Positions 47,369 to 58,800 of a stretch of DNA of 64,000 nucleotides are shown piece after piece. Made by a program: the position numbers and the translations under genes. Positions within the stretch are counted from its first letter, which is position 1; every line of letters begins with the position of its first letter. Under the pieces are notes generated by a model. The model was not told where the DNA came from. It did not search any database and worked only from the letters and a program-made list of their open reading frames with translations. The DNA comes from Neckera pumila (taxonomy: Eukaryota; Streptophyta; Bryopsida; Hypnales; Neckeraceae). The DNA is taken from positions 15,562,001-15,626,000 of the forward strand of contig OZ018415.1 in assembly GCA_963969595.1 (NCBI GenBank). The letters run 5' to 3'.

Positions 47369-47733
47369 GGGATGGTTGGTGCTTTGCTACATCTCACGAG
47401 GTAGTAAATGCCTTGCCACTTGGGTCATTGCAAGAAATGGTGACCGTTTTTGTAGCACTTTTCAAAATTGGTCTAATGCTATAACTTGTGAATTATGAAC
47501 CCAATGCCAAAACTAAATAATCTATTTCAAGAGTTTTTTTATTGCAATTGTATCCCTTATTTTTCAAAAAAATTAAAAAATCATTTTATGTTTAAAAATC
47601 AATTTTGTTACTTTGTCACAATATTGGATTTAAGGATTTAATGGCCAACTTTTAGTTTTGTAAAAAATGATTTTCCCTATTTTTACAAATTAAAACGTCC
47701 AAGGATGTATATTCTTCACTAAATTGTTTGACA
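47369..47733. other. AT-rich spacer
   Basis: Nothing is supported here. Confidence 0.5.
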
Positions 47734-48819
47734 CACAGGAAGAACGGGGAGGCGTTACCCTCCCCGGTATTCTTTCCTAGGGTGTTTCTTCCCCCCCCCC
47801 CCCTTTGACTTTCAGTTTTAACCCCTAAAGGACCATTGTCCCTTTGGGGGACAAATGCATTTTCAGGCAGGTACCTACAGGTTGAAATTTTCTTCTGATT
47901 TTTTGAAACTTTTTTGGAGGTAGAAAAGCTTATTAGCTCTATGGACATATAATTTTTTTCACAATCCGTGCTTGGGAACAAAAATTATGACCAAATAAGC
48001 TCAAAACAGGGGACGGCGAGCAGCAAAAAAAATTTGCAATTTCTTTTTTTTTTTTGAGTATTTTTTTCTCATAGATTATATTTTTGTCTATCTAGAAAGC
48101 TTTGATTCATTTCATGTGGATTTTGTATGAGAAAGTTATGGACATTCTTGTTTTTTTGGGTAGTTAGAGCATCTTTTTGAAAAAATAACTTGTAGATTCA
48201 TTTCTGAATGAAATTTTTTAAGTTAAAAATTTTTTTTTTTGCATGGTTTAGTTTACTTGCTAGAACAATCTCACCATTGGGATTAGTGCATTTCAATCCC
48301 GCCTAAAATATATAAATATTTTAGATTTTCCTTCTATCTTGTACCTACTTCTACTTAACAATTTTTTTAATAATGAAGATTAAGTTTTTTTGAACTTTTT
48401 TTTTTTTGGCTAGATTTTTCAACTCAATTCTCTAGTATAAACATTAAAAGCTCAAAACTCTGTAGTGCAAAAAAATAAAGTTAAAAATGTTCAAAGTCAA
48501 AAAATCTAGTCCCACAATGTGCTGAAAAACTTGTTTTTTTCACTTTAATCGCAGATATCTTGCAATCTGTGCGGTCAAAAATTTTGAAGTTTTTTCTACA
48601 CATTCTCATACTAGTTAGGTGTAAGACCCTACGGTGTTAGATGTACACAAAAAACATTTTTCAAATTTTTTTACTTTTTGTTATAGAAATGACAATTTTG
48701 AGTGTTTTTTGGCAGAGAAAGGGCCTCGGTCCTTTAGGGGTTAAGAAAGTCAAGGGGGGGTGAAGAAACACCCTAGGAAAGAATACCGGGGAGGATAACG
48801 CCTCCCCGTTCTTCCTGTG
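47734..48819. mobile_element. Foldback MITE with a TTAA element in its loop, 1086 bp overall
   Basis: The ends begin CACAGGAAGAACGGGGAGGC in both directions. The inverted match extends about 80 bp, through a GGTATTCTTTCCTAGGGTG block and a C/G homopolymer to CTTTGACTTTC. GACA flanks both ends (47730-47733 and 48820-48823), a 4-bp duplication. Removing the TTAA element at 47818-48744 leaves a nearly complete hairpin of about 165 bp with TTAA at its apex. The superfamily of the outer element is not clear to me. Confidence 0.75.
47818..48744 (+). mobile_element. TTAA-bounded element (family I), 919 bp inside
   Basis: TTAA stands at 47818-47821 and 48741-48744. Both ends begin CCCCTAAAGGACC. Inside the left end lies TTGTCCC-TTTGG-GGGACAA and then TTTTCAGGCAGGTAC. 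The right end carries the imperfect palindrome AAAGGACC-GAG-GCCCTTT. It matches the nested element at 12267-13229 in the same orientation and 53784-54715 in reverse. Confidence 0.85.
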
Positions 48820-48879
48820 GACATAGACTTTTTGATGCCGTGGTCAAATTGAGTGCAACCAGTGACAAACTCTAAACTT

Positions 48880-49660
48880 TTTGGATTGTAGATTGCAGAC
48901 TTGGAGTGGCTTTTCATGTTCAATCCCTAGTTTCACAAGTTCAGGACGTACGTACAAGTTGCAAGAAACCGACACTCAGGGATCGATCGAGGCGATTCTC
49001 CTGCTCAGTGATCGATCCAAGTGGGTGTACGTTCCAAGTTGGAATCTGCTTTGGCACCCAACTTCTAAGCTAAAACTGAAAGGCCGAGTTCTAGCTACTG
49101 CTGTAAGTTAGCTTTTCGATTGTTGAGTGCAGACTTGGAGTGGCTTTTCATGTTCAATCCCTAGTTTCACAAGTTCAGGACGTACGTAAAGTTGCAAGAA
49201 ACGATACTCAGGGATCGAGGCAGTTTTCCTGCTCAGTGATCGATCCAATGTGGGTGTACGTTGCAAGTTGGAATCTGCTTGGCACCCAACTTCTAAGCTA
49301 AAACTGAAAGGCCGAATTCTAGCTACTGCTGTAAGTTAGCTTTTGGATTGTTGAGTGCAGACTTGGAGTGACTTTTCATGTTCAATCCCTAGTTTCACAA
49401 GTTCAGGAAGTACGTAAAGGTGCAAGAAAAGATACTCAGGGATCGAGGCAGTTTTCCTGCTCAGTGATCGATCCAAGTGGGTATACGTTCCAAGTTGGAA
49501 TCTGCTTTGGTCCCAAATTCTAAGCTGAAAAGCCGAGTTCTAGCTACTGTCAGTTAGCTTTTTGATTGTTGATTTGCAGACTTGGAGTGACTTTTCATGT
49601 TGAATCCCTAATTTCACAAGTTCAGGACGTAGGTACGAGTTGCAAGAAACCGACACTCGC
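48880..49660. repeat. ~228-bp tandem repeat, four units (last partial)
   Basis: GCAGACTTGGAGTG recurs at 48895, 49129, 49357 and 49576 (spacings 234, 228 and 219). Each full unit includes CAAGTTGGAATCTGCTT and a GAATTCTAGCTACTG-like end followed by a donor-like GTAAGTTAG in the first two. Part of the unit also occurs at 46240-46330 and 55630-55745, at the end of each large direct repeat. Confidence 0.85.
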
Positions 49661-52639
49661 ATGGAGAACAGTTTGGCGGGCCACTCGCAGGCAGGCAGGA
49701 TGATAGCGTAGGAGAAAACAGACGGCGTAAGTTTTCCAAAAGTTCAGTGTCTTGAAACCACTTCACGGCACTCACCTCCTCCTCTCACTGAGCCCTGGAA
49801 GGACGAACAAGTCACCTCGGAAATCATCCTTTCTGGTTCACGAGTCTGTATCATTAGTTTAAAAAAACAAAAAAATAGTCATGATTGGAAGTCAAACTAG
49901 TGACTGCAAAGACTTTCTCTTTCTGCACAAAATTTCAAGGATGAAGTCAAACTAGTGTGCAAACTTTCCCTTTCTGTGCAAAATTTCAAGGATGCACTTA
50001 ACTAGCTCTGATTGATTGTGTGCATTTGTCTGTGCGACGTGTTTCATCCAAGAGCAGGACAATTTGATTATAACCACAAGATATTCATCCACAAAGGCAA
50101 CAATTACATGAGTTTTCATCCGGGAACAGAGTTGGTTACACCCTGTAACTCACTTGCCACTTCCCGGCGGCTCAAAGGTTAGCATATATATACACTTCCA
50201 TATATATACACTTCTTGTCTTACATAGAAGGATTCTTTGTCATCTATCGGATCACTTGGGTCTCAGCAATGTACTCACAAGATTAATGAAGGTTGATAAG
50301 GGAGTAAATCTTAGTAAATGAATTTTTCACTACCTCCAATATGTAAATTTTTTTGAACATGCAATTGATATGGGAATATGGGATCAAGAACCGTATCTTG
50401 TATCCCATATAAGAAACTTGTATGTTACGGAGTATATCATACCAATATTCCATCTAATACATTCATATTTCATATATCATATCTATGTATATTGCATATA
50501 TATTCTATATATTATACCGTATAAAAAATTGGTTTTGGTTTTGGGACGGAAAGAAAATTAGGTGTTTTATTTATTTATTTATTTATTATTTGCAGGGACA
50601 GTTAATTAATTGATAAGATTTGTGTATGTCCATTTTCAAGGGATAGTGAACCTCCAACATTGGTTTGGGAAGATGGGGTTCAATAAGACATCTGCCTACA
50701 AGAAGTTATTTTCCATTGATAATGTTTTCATAGTCCTTGTATTTTTCTTTTTAATGCGTCTCTTTTGTCACTTGTTGTTTGTTGAAACACAAAACTACAA
50801 AAGATTACACCAATCTTGAGCCCTATTTCTTCATCCAAAACCAACTTTTTCATGATGCAGTTTAAGTGAAGTTCACTCTAACAATATTTTTCACCAAGTT
50901 GGCAAAAAAAATCATAGAAGAATCCAGTGGGGAGATAGTGACGAGATAGTGTGTATTGCTTAGCCTTCTAAGCAATGGATATTTTCCTCTGTTTGTATCA
51001 TAGTTTATTATTTTTAGAAATTGCCCCTTGCTCACTCAATTTCCATTTTGATGCTTCCCAAGAATTTGCAAATACTCCTGCAACCATTCATCAAACGTGC
51101 ATTTTATAAGGAATGGCTTTTATTCCAATTGTCCAATTTACTCTCACATGCAAGTTTATCGTTCAACCATTAATGAAGCCATTTCATGTAAGTTACAATG
51201 GTTCCTAAGTGATGGTGAAGACAAGTCCTTTTGTGAAACATGTGAAGTAATTAGTTCACTTAATTTGTATCTGGTGACATGGATATACAAGCTAGTCCAA
51301 TTAACTCCCAATTTGAAACTGGAATTCTCTAAGTGAGACCTCTATGTTCTGGCTCAATCCTTGAATGATGTGTCAAAGATTTCCTCTCTAACTTAAATAG
51401 GTTGTGCTCCAATTTCCTATTGCTCTATCTACTACTAGCAACATCAAAAAAGTTGGGCCATTCCAGTTTGATGCCATTTTGACAATAAAGGTCATTTCAT
51501 GTCATTTTTCCAATCACTTTGATACTGACTTGGCATGGAGGTTGACACCAAATTATCTTGATAGCGTTTCAATGCACCATATTGACAAACCTTCAAGTTC
51601 TTAATGAAGCAGAGTATAGAATGCTCCTGACACCATCAATTCTCACGATGAATTTTGAGCATTACTAGAAGAATTCACACAGCAAATTAAAACGCATGAG
51701 AGAAAATCAAGACTCTCTTGAAGACTGTTAAGAAACGCCAAAAGGGACCCCATCATTACTTTCTTTTTACCTTTGCAAGAATTTTTTCCCTATTTCTGCT
51801 AATAATTGTACTACCAATTGTCAGAGAATTGGTATACTAGCATTGGTACACAAGTAGTTTAATGGAGGAAGGTCATGACAATTACAATTTTATATTCTAA
51901 AGAAAATAGGAAGTTGAGATATACTCCCTTTCATTCTTGATATTCACATAAAGTGAATCTTTATTTTTATTAGAGGTTTGAAACTTTCACTAGCTCCTTG
52001 AGGCTTTGGAAATAGCTATGCTTGTCTTGTCAAACTAAACTGACGGCCCTATGGAGAGTCCAAAATTTTTCTAATGAAAACAAACCAGCAACACACAACC
52101 TGGTCATCGCTAGCTGCCTTGGACCCGCGTTGCTTGCAGAGCTGCTCCAGTGAAAGAAGAGGCTGGGCCAATGTCCGGGAAGAACCAACGGCTAATACAA
52201 AGTTAGTCGGTTGAAATGGTAAAAAAAACGGTTGAGCTTTGAAAGTGAAGGATGGAAAACCGGAGGAAAAATTGATAAGATATGCAATCAACCGGTGTAC
52301 ATAAAAATTTGGGGGATAATTCCTCGGATAATTCACCCGCCTCAATTTATAATAGGGTGGATTTTAACCGGTTTGTTTTGTAAAAAGGAGGATTTTAGCT
52401 GCTATACATGTACCGTAAGTGGCACATATCCAGGGTTAAGATAAGTCGGGTATTGGGATAAAGAGGCCGAGTACTGCATAAGGGGGTCAGTGGGACCAGC
52501 TGAGGACAGGGCCAGCTGGCCGTGGGGGAGCACCCGAGGAAGAGGGGCGGGAGGGCCGTTTGAAGAAGGTGAAAATTCTGAACCCTAAACTTTGATTTCT
52601 GCAACCTTTTCAATGAACATCCTTAACTCCATATTGCAT
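49661..52639. other. Spacer without recognisable gene
   Basis: A 51-bp stretch is partly duplicated at 49880-49990 (AAGTCAAACTAGTG, CTGCACAAAATTTCAAGGATG). A single CATTAG-type end (CTAATG at 52071-52076) occurs without a partner. No protein or RNA is supported. Confidence 0.4.
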
Positions 52640-52720
52640 GCGTTGGGAGGATTCTTGTCTTTTAGTTGGTGAAAGGTTATACCAGGTTCAATTCCTGCCA
52701 AGAATGTAATGTCTTTTTTA
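52640..52720 (+). mobile_element. Possible tRNA-derived SINE head or tRNA relic
   Basis: GGTTCAATTCC at about 52686 is a perfect pol III B-box. TTAGTTGGTGAAAGG lies about 26 bp upstream, where an A-box would be expected, and a T6 run follows at 52712. No complete cloverleaf can be drawn and no A-tail follows. Confidence 0.3.
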
Positions 52721-53760
52721 GATTGTAAACCTTCAATTTTTTGACATTAGAGGATTTTCACTTTTCAAATTTTCACTTGGAAGGAAATAGGCCGGTTACA
52801 AACTAATATGGGGGGCAAAAAACCGGAAAATTTCAGAGTTAAAAGGATGAAACCGGTGCCCTCTACAACAAACCGGACCATTATTGTAGAAGGAGGATAT
52901 CTACTGGTAGAGTTCCAAAATCTTCCCGAACGCTGGGCTGGGCTGCTTGATCGTGCCTTGCGGTCGGTCGATTGTTGGGCTGATTTGCTTCCGTACTGGT
53001 GTTTTGGCTGCTCTGGTCTCTTGTCGATCTTCGGGTCCCTTAATTTCTTTGCATGGTTGCTCGTGCGCGCCCCTCCACCTCGGATCCTCGTCACCAAGGT
53101 ACTAGGGCGCGCGGGCTGCCATCGTGCTTCTGATTCTCCTGCAGGACCTGCTCGTGATCGTTTTCGTTCTCCTTCGCCTTGATTTTTGGTATGTGATGGA
53201 GCGCACCAACTTTGTTTCGATCGGATTTTGGGGTTCCGCCGTTGGGCTGACGATCGGTCGGGTCGTCCTCGTGCCTGTTCGATTCGTCTCTGCTCCAGCT
53301 CGTGGTCGCAGCTGCTGCCGTCGCCTTCACTTCTTCCTCGTGGAGGAATCTCTCTGTGGCCTCACTCCGTGGTTAAGTTTTGCAGCACTGCTGCCGTGTT
53401 TTCTGGTTCTTGACTGCTTTATTGGAGCTCCGGCCTCTCCCCTGCTAACAGCGGGCTTACATGCTGGCCTGGCGGGCAGAAAAAGCAACTAGAAGACAAA
53501 CACACTAGCATCGATTGATCGGCAAGCATGGAAGGAGGAGGAGAGTTCTACCAATCCCGGTGTATCAAACATTGTAGAAGGAACATAAAAGTGCCTTCTA
53601 TATTTTGACATTGTTGACCACACCCACCCACCGATACATGTAAGGAGGCCCTAAGTTATGCACTCCCTACCCGTCTTCTTGCTAGCTCGACCTTCCTTGT
53701 TTTCTAGTCACAGATTCGCCCAGTCCTCAGGTCGTTCACTCCACGCCATGCTCTTTTGTG
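52721..53760. other. GC-rich, pyrimidine-rich island, no identified gene
   Basis: From about 52920 to 53480 the sequence is much richer in G+C than its surroundings. Two overlapping frames (52808-53182, 53124-53492) contain TRP/LEU/CYS-rich sequence without family features. It resembles the 5' end of a plant gene in composition, but no coding exon follows. It could be a gene relic or a non-coding transcript. Confidence 0.3.
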
Positions 53761-53783
53761 TGTTTCATCAATGCCCATGAATG

Positions 53784-54715
53784 TTAACCCCTAAAGGCCC
53801 AAGGCCTTTTTTCTACCAAAAAATACCCAAAACTGCCAATTTTTTAGCAAAGAGTAAAAAAAATTAAAAATGTTTTTTTTTGCACATCTAACCGTAGGAT
53901 CTTGCACCTAACTAGTATAAGAATGTGTGGAAAAATTTTCAGAATTTTTGACCGCATAGATTACAAGATATCTACGTTCAAAGTGAAAAAAACAAATTTT
54001 TCAGCACATTGTGGGACTGGATTTTCTGACTTTGAACATTTTTAACCTAAATTTTTTGCACTTCAAAGTTTTGAGCTTTAAATTTTTATAGTGGAATTTG
54101 AGTTGAGAATCTACCAAAAAAAAAAGAGTTCAAAAAAACTTAATTTTTGTTATTAAAAAAATCGTTAAGTAGAAGTAGGTACGAGATAGAAGGAAAATCT
54201 AAAATATTCATATATTTTAGATGGAATTAAAATGCACTAATCCCAAGGATGAGATTATTCTAGCAAGTAAACTAAACCATGCCAAAAAAATTAATTTGAA
54301 AAATTTGGAAAATTACATTCAGAAATGAGTCCTAAATTTATTTTTTTTCAAAAAGATGCTCTAACTGCCCAAAAAACAAGAATGTCTATAACTTTCTCAT
54401 AACAAATCCAAATGAAATGAATCAAAGTTTTTAACATAGAAAAAAATATAATCTATGAGAAAAAAAATACTAAAAAATAAAAAATAAAAAAAATGCAATT
54501 TTTTTTTGTTGCTTGCCATCCCCTGTTTTGAGCTCATTTGGTCATAACTTTTGTTCCCGAGCACCGGTTGTGAAAAAAACTATATTCCCACGAAGCTAAT
54601 CAGCTTTTCTACCTCCAGAAAAAGTTTCAAAAAATCAAGAGGAAATTTTAGCCTGTAAGTACCTGCCTGAAAACACATTTGTCCCTTGAAGGGACAACGG
54701 GCTTTTACGGGTTAA
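53784..54715 (-). mobile_element. TTAA-bounded element (family I), 924 bp inside
   Basis: TTAA stands at 53784-53787 and 54712-54715. The ends read CCCCTAAAGGCCCAAGGCC and, from the right, CCCGTAAAAGCCCGTTGTCC. The subterminal palindrome TTGTCCC-TTGAA-GGGACAA lies near the right end. It is the reverse complement of the element at 47818-48744. The unoccupied site is seen at 45001-45004. There is no coding frame. Confidence 0.9.
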
Positions 54716-55468
54716 TATACACGTTCATCATTGCAATGAGTTTTGTTTTGTGTATTGTCCAAAATAAATGGGACAAGTAGGAAGTCCTTAAGATGGGACT
54801 TTTGGGCAATGGGGACCGTGTATCGGCAAGCATGTAATCACATGCAGTTTTTTTTTATGCACGCAATTTTGCCATTTAGCTACAACTAAAAAATGAAAAT
54901 AGTAGTTGATTATCTTTAGTAAAGGAAATGTTATTTTTCTTGGTCAGAATAGCCAAACTACTATTGTATTTTAAGACCAATAGTCAAACTTAACCTAAAT
55001 GTCACCTAGTTTTGATATAGATATCACCAAATATCATCCAAATACCACATGAGTCTTGAAGAAATACTTGGCTATTGGAACCAAAAATTCATTGAAATGG
55101 TGGTATTCCATAAAAATGATGCAAAAGGGGAAGGGTGAAAATGGACAATTTTGATAAATTGGCACAATTCAAGTTGCCAAAAATTGTGATTCATCTCTAC
55201 AACTAAAGCCTAAGACTAGTACTGTTTTTAAAACGCATGGGCTCAACATACAAGTGCCTAGTTTGTGGAAATACATTTAGAGGAAATTTCAGCCTTTTGG
55301 AGGGTCATTCAAAGTTGACATGCCATGCTATTTCTTGCATGGGTTGTCAACTTCAAAAATGCTCTTGGTGAGCAGTCAAAGTTTATGACTGCTCGTCGGA
55401 GCAGTCAAGTTTCACAAAAAAAAATTTATTTTTTTATTTTTAATTTAAAAAAAAAATATTTTTTGAAG

Positions 55469-55540
<72 letters not shown>

Positions 55541-55541
55541 T
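55469..55541. repeat. ATT microsatellite, about 24 units
   Basis: An uninterrupted ATT run. It yields poly-Ile open frames on both strands, which are not genes. Confidence 0.98.
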
Positions 55542-55745
55542 TTAATGAATTTTTATTCAAAATTCTGGGTTCCTGCACCACTGCTACTGCAGTTTCAGCT
55601 GGGTGGAAATAGGGAAAAAACAATCTGTGCTGGTGAGTCACATTGTGATCGATCCAAGTGGGTGTACTTACGTTCTAAGTTTGAATCTGCTTTGGCCCCC
55701 AAATTCTAAACTGAAACTGAAAGGCCAAATTCTAGCTACTGTACA

Positions 55746-56433
55746 CCACTCGCGGGACTTCTCCCGTTCACTCTGCGGGGAAGTTTCTGCGTTGTAATGC
55801 CCGATTACATGGGCAAACCCGTGTAATCGGGAATTACGGATTTTTCATCTGGCTTCAATTTATCATCTGGATTTTCATTGAATTTTGCTTGTGCTTTACG
55901 TCGGGCAATACCCTTATTGTCGGGCATTGCGCCAAATAATCGGCCCTCCTCGTTGGGCTCCGTCCTCCTCGTTGGCCAATTATTTGGCGCAGTGCCCTCC
56001 TCTGCGGGCATTGCCCTATACGTAAGCCTTTTTGATTGCTGAGTGCATTACTAGTCATTCACGTTGCAAGTGCAATCTCGCCCCCGAAGTTCAGAGATCC
56101 AACATTCAATGTTGTAAACATCATGATCAGGTGAGAAAAAAAAATAGGCAAATTTTTTCATAGGGGTCTTGTTCTTTCATCTTGTTAAATTTATCCTTTG
56201 AAATACAATTCATACTTTGGACTAGATCACAATCCATATTTGAAAATTTAGTTGGCCCTAGAATCAAGACAACCTGATACTACAACCTCTTGTTTGGTCC
56301 TTTCTGTGGACCATCATCACAATTCCGAACAAGGCAAAGTAGGTTAAAGAAGTTACATGAGAATCTTGATTTTAGTGAACATAGTGAAAATTGTAGGCAA
56401 AGTGTTGATCAATTCAAAAAAAACCCCTCGTCA
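55746..56433. other. Spacer with two G+C-rich hairpins
   Basis: CCCGATTACATGGG (55800) pairs with CCCGTGTAATCGGG (55818) with one mismatch. The 24-nt arms at 55922-55945 and 55974-55997 (GGGCATTGCGCCAAATAAT and its near-complement) pair with two mismatches. No gene is seen. Confidence 0.6.
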
Positions 56434-56590
56434 AGCAAGTTTATTTCATCAATAATTGAAGAGACCAATATTTCATTGCTAGTTGGTGTCAAGACCTCAA
56501 ATAATCCATTGAAGATAACCAAATAAAAACCATGTACACAATCCACAACAATACTCTAGCACACCATAGAAACAACCATTAAATACCACT
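56434..56590. repeat. Dispersed repeat shared with 35990-36149
   Basis: Same orientation as the other copy; shared GAAGATAACCAAATAAAA and CACAACAATACT. The other copy is followed at once by the Harbinger-like MITE; this one is not. Confidence 0.6.
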
Positions 56591-56813
56591 ATAGATTCAA
56601 GTTTGATTTGGCACCTTGGTACCAAAATAATTTAATTTTAGAGTTTGGCCAATCTGGCCAGATCGGTAGCTTGATTAGGATTTCGTGGCTTCTTATTTTT
56701 TGTCACTCCTCATTTTGGATTGATTTCTTCTATTTATGTCTAAATGTGTTCCTTTTTCTAAATTTTTTCAAGGATAAATTTTGGATATTCAGAATTAGAA
56801 ACAATCCCAATTC

Positions 56814-57262
56814 CAGGGTTGTCATACTGGACGGACGTCTAGTTCGTCCATCCGTCCGCCTGTCCCGTCCGATAAAGGTCCCGCCCATTCGATGTAGTCA
56901 ACACATAGTTGACTTTTTAGTAAAGAAAAAAAGGGCGACGTGGCTGCCACGTCAAAGCCACCTAGCTGTCAAGCGAGACCTTGGGCACAAATGGAATCGG
57001 TAGGGGCGCGGATGTAAGGATAGGACGCGGACGTAAGGTCAAGGCATGGACAGATGGGCGCGGATGTAACGTCAGGGCGCAAACGGACTCCAACTCCATA
57101 ACCGGATTCAATTTATAATCGGGCCAGCATGGAATGATGACATGTCATTTACAATCAACCTTTTCTATCTTGAAAAAATTCTAAGATCTACAAATTGAAA
57201 GCCGCCCGAACCGTCTGCCTGTTCAGTCCGATGACCTTGACTTGCCCGTTATGACAACCCTG
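56814..57262. mobile_element. hAT-type non-autonomous element, 449 bp
   Basis: Both ends begin CAGGGTTGTCATA when read inward. The 8-bp sequence CCCAATTC flanks both ends (56806-56813 and 57263-57270), which is the target duplication length of the hAT superfamily. The interior holds repeated GTCCGCC/GGACGG motifs and is G+C-rich near the ends. No transposase frame is present. Confidence 0.88.
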
Positions 57263-57270
57263 CCCAATTC

Positions 57271-58389
57271 TTAATTTATAGGTTTTACAAACTCAAAATG
57301 GACTAGAAGAGGGCATCTATGGTAGACATGAAGATCTTTAGGGTTGAAATCACACCAGAAATTCAACAGCAAATTGGTTTGCCAAGACTCCTTTCAATAT
57401 AAAAAATTCTTTGATCACTATTAATTAAAGGAGATAGTGAAATTTTAATCCTTTTTTTCATGTGTGTAGAGTGAAAATATGAGCTTTTACATCTTTTATG
57501 GGATTCTATGGGAATTTTTTAAATATTCCTAGGTAGTGATAAATCTCACAAAATAGTATATTTTCATTTATGCTAGTAATGTGCTTTAGCAATTTTCAAG
57601 GCATTTTTACATTCAAAAGTATCCAACCAGTAAGATTCTCTAATTTTGGCAAAATTGAAGATTAGTCGTGGTTGACTAGCGTTCTGGAAGCATACAAAAT
57701 TACAATGAGGCATAAGCGGGGGTTTTATTTATTCCTTTACACCTTCCAAAGAGCCTAAGCTAGTTGATTTTTTCAAGAAAGGTAAACTTCAATAGTTGTT
57801 TTTTTACCATATTTTTGTTTAAAGCTGTGTGGGTGCTTTATTCCCACCCTTGGAATAAAGTGTGCACAATCGGGCTCTAGTTTTTGTCATGGATAAATAT
57901 CTATTGGGTGTTAGCATGTATAATTCAAATACGCTTTCCAAGCAATGGATCTTTGATGTTGTTCCTATTCTTAACTTTGTCCACTTCTAATTGCTATAAA
58001 AATCCAAAAGTATTTAGTATTGTTTGGCTGGTTTTTACTATGACTAATTAACAATCAAACTATGATTTGGTATTGGTTTACAAACAAATAAAAAGAATGG
58101 TATAATGTGTAGGATTCGTTTTATCCTTTCCAAAATGGTGAAGAAAACTGAAATTGACCTAAATTCCTAACGGATAATGGTAGATGAAGTTATGACTAAG
58201 TAATCTCTTAAAACTTTATCACTTCTTCTATTTTTTCCTTTTGGGATAAATTTTGATAAGTTCTTACTGTTACTAAATAGAAGATAAATTCAACTTACTT
58301 CTAGAGTTAAATAGTTTTACATTAGAGATGTTATTTCTATACTTGTTATGGACAAACAGAATTACTTTTGATTTCTTGGATAATTGTTA
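57271..58389. other. AT-rich spacer
   Basis: Nothing is supported. Confidence 0.5.
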
Positions 58390-58800
58390 ATTACTTGTGA
58401 ATTTTGACCGTGTCGGTTCATCAAAATTCTTATGTAATTCTTTTTTATCCTAAAGTTTTTGATTTTTGACTTTTTGGATAATTGTTAATTACTGATAAAT
58501 TTTGACCGATTGGTTCATCAAAATTCTTATATAATTTTTTAAAATTTTACTCTAAAGTTCTTGATTTTTGACTTATTGGGTAATTTTTAATTACTGATGA
58601 ATTTTGACCGTGTTAGTTCATCAAAATTCTTACATGAGTTTTTTTTAAGATTAAATAATTTTACTACCAAGATTTGATTTTTACCTTAAAAGTAAATAAA
58701 AGTACTTTTGACTTCTTTGATAAAGGTTGTTTTATGGCTGAATTTTGACCATTATCTGGTTCATCAAAATTCTTCCATAATTTCTTTTTTACTTTGGAAA
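58390..58800. repeat. ~100-bp tandem repeat, four diverged units with a hairpin each
   Basis: A GAATTTTGACC block recurs at 58399, about 58497, 58599 and 58739. Each is followed 5-7 nt later by GGTTCATCAAAATTC or a close variant (TAGTTCATC in the third unit). The two blocks can pair (GAATTTTGA with TCAAAATTC). GGATAATTGTTAATTACT precedes the first two. Confidence 0.75.

Larger units (their letters stand above)
53761..55745 (+). repeat. Copy 2 of the large direct repeat, interrupted by a TTAA element
   Basis: It aligns with 44978-46330 on both sides of the element at 53784-54715. It resumes with TTAATATACACGTTCATCAT and continues through TTTTAAGACCAATAG, the ACCACATGAGTCTTGAAGAA block and GGTGAGTCACATTGTGATC. 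The CATTAG-MITE part (from 55273) is rearranged and has gained a long ATT microsatellite. Confidence 0.8.

Noticed and set aside
55325..55641. Poly-isoleucine open frames on both strands
   Set aside because: Translation of the ATT microsatellite.
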